Source: Allocatelliglobosispora scoriae
GTDB taxonomy: Bacteria > Actinomycetota > Actinomycetes > Mycobacteriales > Micromonosporaceae
Direction of reading: 5' to 3'
Length of the DNA: 64,000 nt
Assembly: GCF_014204945.1 (NCBI RefSeq)
Contig: NZ_JACHMN010000001.1
Coordinates: 62,001 to 126,000, forward strand
The first letter of the stretch is position 1; each line of letters starts with the position of its first letter. Shown in pieces: positions 18,140 through 27,251 of this stretch. The translations under genes were made by a program, and so were the position numbers. The notes beneath the pieces are model-generated. The model did no database searches. It worked only from the letters and a program-made list of their open reading frames with translations, and had not been told where the DNA came from.

Positions 18140-18360
18140 GGATTTACGCTGCGCTCACCGGGCCTGGAACGCCGGTGCTGGCGCCGCGGCTGCCGCTGGC
18201 CGTCTCCGTCCCGCAGCGGATCGGCGTACCGTCCGGGCGGTTTCCCCGGACCTGGATCATCACCACCTGGGTGCCCGGCACCCCCGCCGACCGCGCCCCG
18301 GTCACGCGATCGGCGGACGCGGCCGAGTCACTCGCCGCCTTCCTGACCGCGCTGCACAGG
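18140..18360 (+). pseudogene. Aminoglycoside phosphotransferase-family N-terminal fragment
   Basis: The frame reads VLAPRLPLAVSVPQRIGVPS then GRFPRTWIITTWVPGTPADR and SLAAFLTALH. This is the segment between the nucleotide loop and the catalytic loop of APH-family proteins (the ...RLPLAVPxPxRxGxPxxxFP...W..V.W..G...D pattern). It has no start, no HGDxxxxN loop and no DxD. At about 18360 it runs directly into ISL3 transposase sequence, so the gene was cut by that element. It is non-functional. Confidence 0.65.
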
Positions 18361-18361
18361 T

Positions 18362-19257
18362 CGGCGACCGCTGGCATGTCTGGCACAACCTCGCCGAGGC
18401 GGTGCGGAAAGAGGTGGCAGCGCACAGCTCCTGCTGGGCCAAGGCCGGGCCGCCACCGCAGGACGGCACCCGAGCACAGACCACCCGGCAACGCTGGCAG
18501 CAGATCCACGACCTTCTCGGCAGAGGCGTCGCCCTGATGGAGTGCGCCCGGCGGCTCAACCTCATGCTGAACACCTTCGAACGGTACGCCCGCATCGCCG
18601 AACCCGAACGCCTCGTCCGGGCACCCCAGTACCGCCCGACCCTCGTCGACCCCTACCGCGACCACCTGCGCCAACGCCGCGCAACCGACCCGGCAACGTC
18701 GATCCTTCAGCTCCTCGCCGAGATCAGGGAACTCGGCTACACCGGCAGCCAGAACCGGCTCTACCGCTACATCACCCAGGGCCGCGTCGAAGCCGACCAC
18801 CCCAACCTCTCACCCCGATGCCTGACCCGCTACCTCCTCACCCGCCCCGAACAGCTCAAACCCCACCAACAGGAACTCGTGGAGGCAATGACCGGGCGCC
18901 TGCCACGAGATGACCGCACTGGCTGGCCTCGTGCGCTCCTTCGCCGCGCTGCTCACCCCGGCCGAAGGCAACACTGACCTCCTGACCGCGTGGATCACCG
19001 AAGCCCGGTCCGTCGACCTACCACACCTGCACGCCTTCACCCGCGGACTCGACTTCGACCGCGACGCCGTCAACGCCGCCCTGACCAGCCCGCACCACAA
19101 CGGCGGCACGGAAGGCGTCAACACCAAGACCAAACTGATCAAGCGACAGATGTACGGACGAGCAGGCTTCGAGCTCCTACGACACCGGATCCTGCTCGGC
19201 TAGACATCACCTAGCGTCACCACCGAATGAGCGACAGAGCCGAATCAGCGACAGAGC
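18362..19257 (+). mobile_element. ISL3-family element remnant
   Basis: Transposase sequence begins without a start at DRWHVWHNLAEAVRKEV and continues to the characteristic ISL3 end GGTEGVNTKTKLIKRQMYGR and LLRHRILLG (stop at 19203). A one-base change near 18900 shifts the frame (MTGRLPRDD versus TGACHEMTALAG). About the first 150-200 residues, including part of the DDE core, are missing. Downstream, GAATCAGCGACAGAGCC at about 19239-19257 is the complement of the usual ISL3-type end GGCTCTGTCGCTGATTC, with a second, imperfect copy about 16 bases before it. The element is dead. Confidence 0.75.
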
Positions 19258-19686
19258 CGTTCGTGTTTGACAGGCCCGTAATTGGCCAGCAAGGTCGTGC
19301 TGGTGGAGGCCTTGATGTCGGACGGTAACGACGGCGGTGGTCCCGTCCGCCGCCACGGTGTGCGTGGCAACGGTTCTTTCCCTCATGTCGGTCTCCGTCC
19401 TCTCGGTCTCCCAGCCCATCAGGCCACGCCGGGCGCTGTGATGGGAGATGGCAGGGGCTCGGCCGGTAGAAGCTGACCGGTCCGGGGCCGCGCGGGCAGG
19501 AGCCTGTGTAAGCAGGTGTGACCGCGGCCGAGAAGAGGCCATTGCCGTCGCCGAACAGATCCTGGGACTGACCTGATCGCAGCGAAGCGCTTCCTCCGCC
19601 TGCACCGGCCCGCGCCTCACGGACGCCACGGCGTGGCGTCAATCCACTATCTTCGAAGCCACGCTTGTGATGACGGTAGGAGCCCT
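19258..19686. other. Intergenic region behind the ISL3 remnant
   Basis: No supported coding sequence in about 430 bases. It contains a GC-rich hairpin-forming stretch near 19330-19360 (GGCGGTGG / CCGCCGCC). A GATGTCGG at about 19315 resembles one half of the operator found at 28.7 kb but has no partner at the right distance. The promoter of the membrane protein gene is expected near its end; GGAG lies 9 bases before the ATG at 19687. Confidence 0.35.
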
Positions 19687-20604
19687 ATGAAATCCCGAGG
19701 AGCGCTCGGCGCGGCCGTCTTGATTCTCGGCATCGCCTCAGCCGTCCACGCCTTTCTCACGTACCAGCGCGACATCAACCCGAACGTCACCACCGACATC
19801 GTGCGCCCGACATTTGGAACGGTCCAAGCCGTGGTCGCGTCCGCCGCCCCCGGCGTCGTCACGGTGGTGTCCTTTGACGCGGTCAAAGGGTGGGACCCTC
19901 ATGCCGATGCGGACCCCCGCGGCCGTCATCTACTCTCCGTCGAGGTGATCCTGCCCGCGCCACCTACGGATCCACCGACCGTGGCCGCGATCATCCTGCG
20001 CGGTGACGTCGTGGCGGTAAACGAGTTCATCAGCGGACCTGCAACAGCTAAGTACAGAGAAAATTCCGAGTACGACGTCTACGTCGCTGCCGCAGCCGAC
20101 GCGGATCCACAGACCGGCCGGGCCGTGGCACGTTTTCGTGTCGAGACCCGCGCGCAGTACGGCTGGTGCGGCCGAACTCAGTGCTTCATCCAGGCCCCGA
20201 CCGTCGACTCGCCACTGCTGGAGCCCAGACTCGCGGCCGCCAACGGCGACCCGCGAGTCGACATCGGTTCGTGGTGGAGGACATACACCAATCCTCAGCC
20301 GCTGCACAACGAACCGACGACCGTGGCCGGAACGCTGATCGTGGAAGCGGGACGGCTGCCGCTCACTGCGACCCTGGCATCCAGCTCGCCCCCGGCCAGC
20401 ATGACCAACAACCAGCGCCTTGAGTGGAGATCCGATGCCAGGTTCAGCGCCACGGCCACCCTGACCGAGGGTGAGATGGAAGCCACCCGACAGGACCGGT
20501 TGTTTCTCGTCGGCGTCGAGATCGGCGCGGCCACCGCCCTCATCCCCTGGGGTCTGCAACTGCTGGTCGACCTCGCCCCCACCCGCTGCCGCCGAGAACC
20601 TTGA
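19687..20604 (+). CDS. Membrane protein with large extracytoplasmic domain, unknown function
   Basis: A 305-aa protein. The ATG at 19687 follows GGAG and places a hydrophobic segment at residues 6-25 (LGAAVLILGIASAVHAFLTY), a signal anchor. A second hydrophobic segment near residues 280-298 (LVGVEIGAATALIPWGLQLL) is followed by a basic tail, giving an in-out-in topology with about 250 residues outside. The exposed part has several predicted beta strands and one close Cys pair (WCGRTQCF). No enzymatic motif or known family was recognised. It is not close enough to the TIR protein at 20985 to be sure of co-transcription (380-base gap). Confidence 0.65.
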   Translation: MKSRGALGAAVLILGIASAVHAFLTYQRDINPNVTTDIVRPTFGTVQAVVASAAPGVVTVVSFDAVKGWDPHADADPRGRHLLSVEVILPAPPTDPPTVAAIILRGDVVAVNEFISGPATAKYRENSEYDVYVAAAADADPQTGRAVARFRVETRAQYGWCGRTQCFIQAPTVDSPLLEPRLAAANGDPRVDIGSWWRTYTNPQPLHNEPTTVAGTLIVEAGRLPLTATLASSSPPASMTNNQRLEWRSDARFSATATLTEGEMEATRQDRLFLVGVEIGAATALIPWGLQLLVDLAPTRCRREP

Positions 20605-20984
20605 CCCGCAGGCCGAGATCCGAACAAGCTCGCCGGGCAGATCCGGTGCGACAACGCGGCGAGGAGCGCAGAGATTACCGAAGCCGAGTCGTCTTATGAG
20701 GATGGCCGCAGAGCGGCGATCCGTTCGGCGATGCTGTGGAGTTCCTCGGCTCGTTCGAGCCGGATGAGCCAGGTGGTCGGGATGGCGAAGCTGCGGTGGT
20801 ACCTGCACACGCCGCGAGCGGGTGCGACAGCTCAACTTTCAGTTTGAGCCGCCAGCGGAGTTGTGCGGTCCGCGTGGCAGCTTTGGGAACGGTGATGGTC
20901 GTCGATGATCTCGGATGGTGTCCTTGTCATCAATCAGCTGGGCTGGGAGCATTGGTGACCCGGGTGCGTGGTGACGGAGGCTTG
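20605..20984. other. Intergenic region with a possible gene end on the minus strand
   Basis: About 380 bases. On the minus strand from about 20800 to a TAA at 20694-20696 the frame reads FAIPTTWLIRLERAEELHSI then AERIAALRPSS, which looks like the true C-terminus of a protein but has no start or recognisable family. On the plus strand the sequence should hold the promoter for the TIR gene, which has GGAGG 6-7 bases before its ATG. Confidence 0.35.
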
Positions 20985-22139
20985 ATGGCCGGGCACGTGT
21001 TCATCAGCTACAGCCGTACGGATCACGTCTACGCCAACCGCCTCGCGGACCATGTCGCCAGGGCGGGACTGCCGGTCTGGCTCGACAACGCCATCGCGAC
21101 CGGCGAGACGTTCGGGCCGCGAATTCAGCAGGCCATCGACGAGTGCGCGGTGTTCGTCGTCGTCTTGACCCCGGAGTCGGCTCGCAGCGACTGGGTACGC
21201 CGCGAGGTCAGTCGGGCGGCCCGGCTGCGCAAACCGATGCGTCCGCTCCTGCTGCGGCCCTGCGATGTGCCCATCGAGCTCGACGGGATCCATCACGAGG
21301 ACGTCACCCGGGGTGAGATGCCCTCGCGGCGGTTCACCGACGAGCTGCGTACCACGGGGACCGCACCCGATCCGGTACGCGCGGTCCCGGTGATCCACGC
21401 CGTGCGTCGTCCGCGCCGAACAGCGCTGTTGCTCGTCGCGGGCCTGCTAGTCGTGGCGATGGGTGTCACCGCCGGGGTACTCCTGCTGAACCGCGCGGCG
21501 GACAGCACGCCGGAGGTCCCGCTGGTCCTGACGCCGCTGGACCGTGTGAGCCCGGGATGCGACGAGGGCGACCCCGAAGTGACATGGACCGTGGTCGGAG
21601 CGACCAAGACGTGCGGTGCGGCGGGGACGACGCTGACGAAGCTGCGCTCCTGGACCGAACCTCCGGGTCTCGGGTTCGCCGAGCTGCGGTTCGCGGTGAA
21701 GGGTCACCGGTTCCCCAGCAGCTACACGGTGACCTTCACCGTCGCCGATCTGTCCGACCCGGTCGCAGGCAACAACGGCGGATGCGCGTCCGTGTTCGTC
21801 CACACCACGTCGGACGGAACGACATTCGAGCAGCTGGACATCTGCGGCTCGGGCCTGCATGCCATCGTCCGCTGGGTCAACCTCACCGACGTCGGCCGCC
21901 AGACGCAGGCCATTCCCAGCGGCCTGCCGGAGGGGGAGAGCGGCAGGTTCACCGTCGTCGCGACCGTGACCGGGGACCGCGCGATCATGCGAGTCGCCAA
22001 CCCGATCGGCGCCTCGGACGAGATCACATCGTCGCCCGCAGTGAACGCCACGACCGCCTATGTCAGCCTGGTCATGGCCTGGCGCAACGCCGGCGCGAAA
22101 GCCACCTTCTCCAACTTCCACTACAGCACGACGGGATGA
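20985..22139 (+). CDS. TIR-transmembrane protein with extracellular C-terminal domain
   Basis: A 384-aa protein. Residues 1-130 are a TIR domain close to that of the gene at 10925: MAGHVFISYSRTDHVYANRL, VWLDNAIATGETF and ARSDWVRREVSRAAR with the probable catalytic Glu at about 74. Residues 146-168 form one transmembrane helix (TALLLVAGLLVVAMGVTAGV). The remaining about 215 residues should lie outside the cytoplasm and look like a beta-sandwich (FAELRFAVKGHRFPSSYTVT and on), similar in layout to lectin- or jelly-roll-like domains. The ATG at 20985 is preferred because GGAGG precedes it and the TIR fold begins there. A cell-surface sensor coupled to a cytoplasmic NADase is a reasonable reading; no data fix the ligand. 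Confidence 0.8.
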   Translation: MAGHVFISYSRTDHVYANRLADHVARAGLPVWLDNAIATGETFGPRIQQAIDECAVFVVVLTPESARSDWVRREVSRAARLRKPMRPLLLRPCDVPIELDGIHHEDVTRGEMPSRRFTDELRTTGTAPDPVRAVPVIHAVRRPRRTALLLVAGLLVVAMGVTAGVLLLNRAADSTPEVPLVLTPLDRVSPGCDEGDPEVTWTVVGATKTCGAAGTTLTKLRSWTEPPGLGFAELRFAVKGHRFPSSYTVTFTVADLSDPVAGNNGGCASVFVHTTSDGTTFEQLDICGSGLHAIVRWVNLTDVGRQTQAIPSGLPEGESGRFTVVATVTGDRAIMRVANPIGASDEITSSPAVNATTAYVSLVMAWRNAGAKATFSNFHYSTTG

Positions 22140-22237
22140 TCACCGCCCACGTGTAGTCCGATCCCGGCGGGTTGCTGACGATCACGGTGCGGACCGGAGA
22201 TAGATCTGGGATTCCAGCCATCGTCGCAACGGTTGGG

Positions 22238-23655
22238 TTATGCGGTGTTCAGTAAAGCAGCCAGTCGTTCGGCTGGGGTATCCCAGTCGAGCGACTTTCG
22301 GGGTCTTGCGTTGAGTTCGTCTGCGGCAGCCTGCAGCGATTCCGCGTCATGGGTGCGGAGGTCGGTGCTGCGCGGGAAGTACTGGCGCAGCAGGCCGTTC
22401 GTATTATCGTTGCTGCCTCGCTGCCTCGCTGCCTCGCTGCCAGGGTGATCCGGGGTCGCAGAAGTAGACGTCCATGCCGGTGGCGGTGGCGAATGCCCGG
22501 TGCTCGGCCATTTCGGTGCCCTGGTCCCAGGTGAGGCTGCCGCGCAACGCCGCAGGCAGGCCGGCGAAGGCGGCGATGAGGCTGTCGCGCAGAGTGTCGG
22601 CGCTGCGGTCACGCCCGAGGTGCCCGAGCACGACGAAGCGGCTGGACCGTTCGACCAGTGTCGCGATCGCGGAATTCCCGGTGGCGCCGATGATCAGGTC
22701 GCCTTCCCAATGACCCGGTACTGTGCGGGATTCGACGTCCGGTGGGCGCATCGTCATCGGCGTCATCGGGTCGACGAATCTGGGCCGACGCGCGTCGGGG
22801 GCCCTGTGGGGTTTGCGGGCGGTCCGGCCGCGGCGGAGCCCGCGGGTGAGTTCTCGTTGGAGGTCGTTGCGGGCGTGGACGTAGACGGCCTGGTAGATCG
22901 TCTCGGTACTCGCGCGCATCTGCGTGGAGCCGGGGAAGTCCTTGATCAGTCGGTGGCTGATCTGCTGCGGCGACCATTTCGTGGCCAGCTTCGCCTGGAG
23001 GTAGGCCAGCAATCGCGTATCCGCCTGGAGCCTGGCCTTCCGGGGTCGCAGTCGTCGTTCGACAGACGCCCGGTGCGCGGTGTGCGGCAGATACCCGCGT
23101 GAGGACGTCGTGTTGCGGCGCAGCTCGCGGCTGACCGTCGACGGTGAACGACCCATCGCCGTGGCGATCGCCCGGATCGACGCCCCGGCTCGGCGCATGT
23201 CACACAACGCTCGCGTTCGAGAAGGCTGAGGTAGCGCGGATGGATCACCTTCTCCACACGGTTCAGATCGACCTTGCCGCCGATGGCGGCGGCCTTACGT
23301 TGCGGTTTCGCGTCCGTCAGTATCGGGTCGGGGTAGCGGACGACTCTGCCGTCGGGGTAGACCCGGCCCCGGTGGATGATGGTGATGCCCTTGTCCCAGT
23401 CCGCTGCGGAACGCTTGTCGGCACCGACCCGCTCGGCGGCCTGGGCGCGTGTCAGGCCCTCGGCGCGCAGTTGCAGGAACCTCTCCCGTCGAGGTTTCAC
23501 CCTCGTGGCCTCGCTCGTGAATATGCCCGCCTGATGGGCCCACTTGTAACACGTGACCCGGGTGAAACCGAGCTCACGCGCCACCGCCGACACATTGCCA
23601 CGTTCGGCCAGCAGCGCGAAGAACCGGTCCTTCTCCTGCTTGTAGTCCTGCGGGT
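22238..23655 (-). mobile_element. IS30-family transposase remnant
   Basis: On the minus strand the N-terminal HTH region (RFFALLAERGNVSAVARELG, then LRAEGLTRAQAAERVGADKR and RYLSLLERER) is followed, after a frame change near 23205, by the core: AIATAMGRSPSTVSRELRRN, GHWEGDLIIGATGNSAIATL (first Asp) and SLTWDQGTEMAEH (second Asp). After a 16-base expansion at 22416-22439 a third frame gives GSNDNTNGLLRQYFP and LNARPRKSLDWDTPAERLAA (end at 22238). At least two frameshifts make it inactive. Its N-terminal end is fused directly to an IS5 transposase at about 23650. Confidence 0.8.
22416..22439. repeat. Three tandem copies of CCTCGCTG
   Basis: CCTCGCTG occurs three times in a row within the IS30 transposase, where one copy would encode the conserved PWQRGSNDN. 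Two extra copies add 16 bases and shift the frame. This is a slippage expansion and the direct cause of one transposase frameshift. Confidence 0.85.
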
Positions 23656-24510
23656 TGAAGGCGACGGGCCGTCCGCCCCCCGTCCCTTTCCGTCTCCGGT
23701 TGGCCTGCTGGTCGGCCTTCTCCGGGATGACCGCCTTGATCCGCCGCCTGCGCAGGTAGGCGCGGTTGGCCTGGGACGAGTACGCCTTATCGGCGGCGAC
23801 CGCGTCGGGGCGGGTCCGGGGCCGGCCGACCGGCCCTGGGACACGGACCTTGTCGAGGAGGGTCTGGAACTGCGGGCAGTCCGCCGCCTGACCGGGAGTG
23901 AGCAGGAAGACCAGTGGCAACCCGCCCGCGTCGACCACGGCGTGGATTTTGCTGCTCAGCCCGCCCCGGGACCGGCCGAGCCCGGCGGCTCCGGCGCGGG
24001 CTCTGCGGCGCCGTCGGACGGCGGCACGCTCCTGACCTGCCGTGTCCTCACCATCCGGGTCCGGGTCGGTCTGCGGCGGACCAGGCGCCATACCGGCGGC
24101 TGGTCCGGGAGCGGAGCCCCTTTTTCCTCGGTCAACGCCTGTTCGAGGGCGTCAAGGGTCTCCCCGGAGACCGCCAGACCCGCCGACTCCTGATGGGCAC
24201 GCACGATGGTGGAGTCCACACTCACCAGTTCCAGACCGACGACCCCCCGCGACGCGGCCTCCGCGATCAACCCGTTCATCAGATCCTGGAACACCCCCGC
24301 CTTGGCCCAGCCATTGAACCGGGAGTAGAGCGTGGACCAGGGCCCGTACCGCTCCGGGACATCACGCCACCCCGACCCCGTCCGGAACCGCCACAGGACA
24401 CCGTTGAACTGGTCCCTCACCCGCCGCGGCAGCGGACCGGTAGCCGCGACCGGCAAAAACGGCTCGATCAACGCCCACTCGGCATCCGTCACATCGAAAC
24501 GCGCCACCAC
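23650..24510 (-). mobile_element. IS5-family transposase remnant, fused to IS30
   Basis: The minus strand starts MVARFDVTDAEWALIEPFLP and continues with GWRDVPERYGPWSTLYSRFN and LELVSVDSTIVRAHQESAG (first catalytic Asp), typical of IS5-group transposases. Near 23960-24000 the frame changes, after which SRGGLSSKIHAVVDAGGLPL and DAVAADKAYSSQANRAYLRR (second Asp) follow. The final Glu-containing C-terminus (normally ...VVERCFNRLKQWRG) is absent: at FNPQDYK the frame continues into the IS30 N-terminus without a stop. The likely order of events is IS30 insertion into, or recombination with, an IS5 copy. Confidence 0.8.
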
Positions 24511-24575
24511 CGAGTTCTACCAGCAGTCACCAGCCCACCACCGAGGCCCACCTAGATCTGAACCACGAACAGCTC

Positions 24576-25436
24576 CTAGCGTGGGCTCACATTCTCGGTG
24601 ATGGTTCGGAGCACGTCGGGCATGGTGGGTCGGTTTTCGGGGTGCTGGTCGAGCATGGATCCGATGAGCGTGGCCATTGTCGGCCAGCCTTTCGGGGCGG
24701 GTTGCAGAGTCGTGGGGTCGGCGATGGCTTGGTAGATGTCGGGTGCGCGGAGGCTGGCAGCTGCGACTCCACGGTAGTTGCGAGGCCATCGCCGGGCCCA
24801 CGAGGTGTAGAGGACCGCACCGAAGGTGTAGACCTCGGCTTCGCGGGTTAGCTCGACATGGTGGGTGTTGGGCGTTGCGAGTAGCTCGGCGGCGATCTCG
24901 GGGGCGTTGAGGTGGGCGAAGCCGCCGCGGAACGGTACGTCGGGTGAGGTCGCTGCTGGCCCCTGAGCGAGGGCGTAGTCGATCAGTTGTGCGGGTCCGC
25001 AGTCAGGGAGGAAGAGGTGTCCGCCTTGGAGGTCGCCGTGCCGCCATTCTCGTTCATGTAGGGACGCTATGAGTGCGGCCGACCTGCGGGCGGAGTCCGC
25101 GGCGGTGATGCGGGCGTCTGGTCCGCCGTCGAGGGCGTACCGCCACTGTTCGGCCAGGGTCGGCCCATCCCGCCATGCTGTGGCCAGCCACGACCCGTGC
25201 GGGGTATCGCCGGCGGCGATCATGTAGCCGTGGTCGAGGTGGGTGAGGACGGATGCCTCGCGGGCGACGTAGCGGCGGTGGATGCCGGCCGGGTCGGCGT
25301 CGTCGGTGGCGTACTTGACCGCCAGGACCGGATGGCCCGTGTTGAGCCGCACTTTCCACACGTGGATGCCGGTGTCCTCGATGATGCGCTCGACGTGAAC
25401 GACATCGCCGGGTAGCTGGATCTCGGCCGGAATCAC
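24576..25436 (-). CDS. Protein-kinase-like enzyme, atypical
   Basis: A 286-aa protein with a shortened kinase fold. It has VLAVKYATD (candidate Lys41), a catalytic-loop analogue WRHGDLQGGHLFL (Asp135), a metal-binding analogue AQLIDYALA (Asp153, DYA in place of DFG), an APE motif in HLNAPEIAAELL and the F-helix EVYTFGAVLY. The glycine-rich loop is not recognisable. The family is nearest to small actinobacterial Ser/Thr-kinase-like or HopBF1-like proteins; whether it phosphorylates protein is open. It is the last gene of the minus-strand run XRE, APH, (peptide), pentapeptide, kinase, 34 bases after the pentapeptide gene. The GTG start has only a distant AGGA, suggesting translation coupled to the gene before it. 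Confidence 0.7.
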   Translation of the reverse strand: MIPAEIQLPGDVVHVERIIEDTGIHVWKVRLNTGHPVLAVKYATDDADPAGIHRRYVAREASVLTHLDHGYMIAAGDTPHGSWLATAWRDGPTLAEQWRYALDGGPDARITAADSARRSAALIASLHEREWRHGDLQGGHLFLPDCGPAQLIDYALAQGPAATSPDVPFRGGFAHLNAPEIAAELLATPNTHHVELTREAEVYTFGAVLYTSWARRWPRNYRGVAAASLRAPDIYQAIADPTTLQPAPKGWPTMATLIGSMLDQHPENRPTMPDVLRTITENVSPR

Positions 25437-25470
25437 GGCGTATCTCGGTTCCTAAGGCGTGCTGGGAGTG

Positions 25471-26085
25471 TCACGGCAGGGGCTCGGATTTGATCTTGAT
25501 GTTGAGTTCTTGAAGCAGTAGTTCCGTCAGCGTTGGGATCTGGGCGGCGCTCAGGGTGACGCCGCGAAGCGCGGTCGCGCCGGTCAGGCCGCTGATGTCG
25601 TTCCCGCGCAGGTCGGCTCCGCGCAGGTCGGGTCCGTCGAAGGTGACGCCGGCTAGCTTGCAGCAGTCGAACAGGGCCCGGCCGAGCTTGCCGTCCTTGA
25701 TCGTCGTGTCGGTCAGCGAGCAGCCGAGGAAGGCGATCGGCCCGGTTGTTTTGATCTCGGCGAGGAATGCGTAGTCCAGGCGGCAGTTCTCCATGATCAC
25801 GTCTTTAGCGGCCAGACCGTCCCAGCGCATCCCGATCATCGAGCACCGGCGGAAGACGCACCGGTCGAAGGCCCCGCCCTCGAACTTCGCCGATGACAGG
25901 TCCGCGTCGAGGAACCACGACCGGGACACCGACACCCCGACCAGTTCGGCGCGCGCCCACACGTCTCCAGAGATCACGGCCTCGCTGACAGCCTGGTGGT
26001 GGCGCGGCACCCCAGCCACGGGATCGAGCAGGTCGGGCTCGTCGAGCAGGGCGATCGTCGTCTCGCGGATCTTCCGCACATCCAT
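25471..26085 (-). CDS. Pentapeptide-repeat-like protein
   Basis: A 204-aa protein with a helical N-terminus (MDVRKIRETTIALLDEPDLL), then imperfect pentapeptide turns: SWFLDADLSSAKFEGGAFDR, ENCRLDYAFLAEI and GPDLRGADLRGNDISGL. The repeats are divergent, with Cys and Phe at stacked positions (FRRCSMIGM, LFDCCKLAGV). Some members of this fold protect DNA gyrase or act as antitoxins and immunity proteins; here the function is not known. AAGGTG lies 5 bases before the ATG. It sits between a possible Trp/Asn-rich peptide and the kinase-like gene in the same direction, so it may be an accessory or protective factor for that cassette. Confidence 0.75.
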   Translation of the reverse strand: MDVRKIRETTIALLDEPDLLDPVAGVPRHHQAVSEAVISGDVWARAELVGVSVSRSWFLDADLSSAKFEGGAFDRCVFRRCSMIGMRWDGLAAKDVIMENCRLDYAFLAEIKTTGPIAFLGCSLTDTTIKDGKLGRALFDCCKLAGVTFDGPDLRGADLRGNDISGLTGATALRGVTLSAAQIPTLTELLLQELNIKIKSEPLP

Positions 26086-26144
26086 AACGACACCTTATGC
26101 GGTGAATGGGCGGTCCTAGGCAGGGTGGGACCACCGCCGACCTT

Positions 26145-26330
26145 CTATCTCTTCTCATCGTTCCACGTGTTGTCGAAGTTCCAGTTATCACAGTTGTCCC
26201 AGGTCCGTCGACTGTCGTGTCCGCCGCCACCGGTCACGTTGTCCCACGTCGGCCGGCTGTCTAATCTCCAGGCCTTCGGCGGTTCCGCGACCGCATGTCG
26301 CCGATGACATCCAGGCGCGTCATTACATCC
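26145..26330 (-). other. Possible Trp/Asp/Asn-rich repeat peptide
   Basis: A minus-strand frame from an in-frame stop just upstream (about 26330) to TAG at 26145-26147 ends with two copies of DSR(P/R)TWDN separated by a Gly/His linker, then CDNWNFDNTWNDEKR. The 24-base unit (GACAG.CG.CG.AC.TGGGAC) is repeated. The composition is unusual for this genome and there are no frameshifts in about 60 codons. The only in-frame start (GTG, giving a 30-aa MTGGGGHDSRRTWDN... product) has no good ribosome site. A separate ATG frame at about 26316 (MTRLDVIGDMRS) runs into the same area. It could be a modified-peptide precursor, a decayed protein end or chance. Confidence 0.35.
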
Positions 26331-26333
26331 GGG

Positions 26334-27251
26334 TCAGTCGTATCTAGCAGCCGGAATGAGTTCAGCGAATGGTGTCCATCTGGCTGCGGCATCTCCGGCA
26401 GTGATGCTGTCGAGCCTGACCCGGAACTCCTGTGCGACGCCGGGTGCGCTGGCCAGCAGCGGGACTACCGCTGCAATCATCTTCAGTTCTCGGGCTTCTC
26501 GCAGGAGCGGCCAGTCGTCGTCATGCCGGACGTCGTATCCGTAGCTGTCTGCCAGCGCTCGGTGGGCGCCGGGGCGGCCGAAGCGGTCTTCGCCGACGGC
26601 CACGGCGACGAGGTCGGCCTGCCATGGGCCGATGCAGATCGGGTCGAAGTCGCACAGCACCGGACGGGTGTTGTCGCGTAGCAGGTTGCCGACATGGGCG
26701 TCCCCGTGAACCAGCGTGTCCGCCTGTCTTCCTCGGAACTGGGTGAGGCGTTGTTCCAGGGCGTCGCACCATTCGGTGAGGATGCGGTGGTCTTCGTCGT
26801 CGAGTGCTTCGGCGTCGTCGAGACGCCGTCGGGCGTCGCCTACGGGATTCCAGGCCGGAAGCTCGAACGGTGGCAGGCCGAGCTGGTGGAACTGGCGCAG
26901 TACCGGTCCGAGGTCGCTGGGTGTCAGCGTCGGCTCGGATGGCGGCAGGTAGCGCCATACGGTGGCGTACAGGCCGTTGACCCAGATCGGCTGCTGTTCG
27001 GGGCCTGCGAGCCGGATGGTTGGCGCGTCGATCCGGTCGAACCAGTGTGCGAGCTCCACGCCCTTGGCGACACGTGCTTCGGCTCGCTGGGAGCGGGTGA
27101 TCCGTATGACGACGGCGGCCTGCGGTAGGGCGAAGACCGCGTTGTTGGTCAGGCGCAGCAGGCGTGCACCAGTGTCGTCGAGGGCGTGGGCGGCGGCGAG
27201 TTTCCGCATGGCTGCTGTCATGATCGGTTCGGTGAATCGGCCCTTGGTCAT
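26334..27251 (-). CDS. Aminoglycoside phosphotransferase (APH)-family kinase
   Basis: A 305-aa protein with the APH/choline-kinase fold. The catalytic loop is LVHGDAHVGNLLRD (Asp184, Asn189) and the metal-binding motif LCDFDPICIG (Asp201/Asp203). The N-terminal lobe has VVIRITRSQ and an ATVWRYLPP hinge. It is likely to phosphorylate a small molecule; members of this branch beside XRE genes in actinomycetes rarely have a proven substrate, and antibiotic resistance should not be assumed. The ATG overlaps the stop of the XRE gene (ATGA), so regulator and kinase are co-translated. The operon continues to the peptide, pentapeptide and kinase-like genes. Confidence 0.8.
   Translation of the reverse strand: MTKGRFTEPIMTAAMRKLAAAHALDDTGARLLRLTNNAVFALPQAAVVIRITRSQRAEARVAKGVELAHWFDRIDAPTIRLAGPEQQPIWVNGLYATVWRYLPPSEPTLTPSDLGPVLRQFHQLGLPPFELPAWNPVGDARRRLDDAEALDDEDHRILTEWCDALEQRLTQFRGRQADTLVHGDAHVGNLLRDNTRPVLCDFDPICIGPWQADLVAVAVGEDRFGRPGAHRALADSYGYDVRHDDDWPLLREARELKMIAAVVPLLASAPGVAQEFRVRLDSITAGDAAARWTPFAELIPAARYD

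Noticed and set aside
19315-19322. GATGTCGG resembling half of the composite operator
   Set aside because: No CCGACAAT at 19 bases and no phased repeats; single 8-mers are expected by chance.
26334-27251. APH-family gene as an antibiotic-resistance gene
   Set aside because: Family membership alone does not show resistance; context is a regulator-linked operon.
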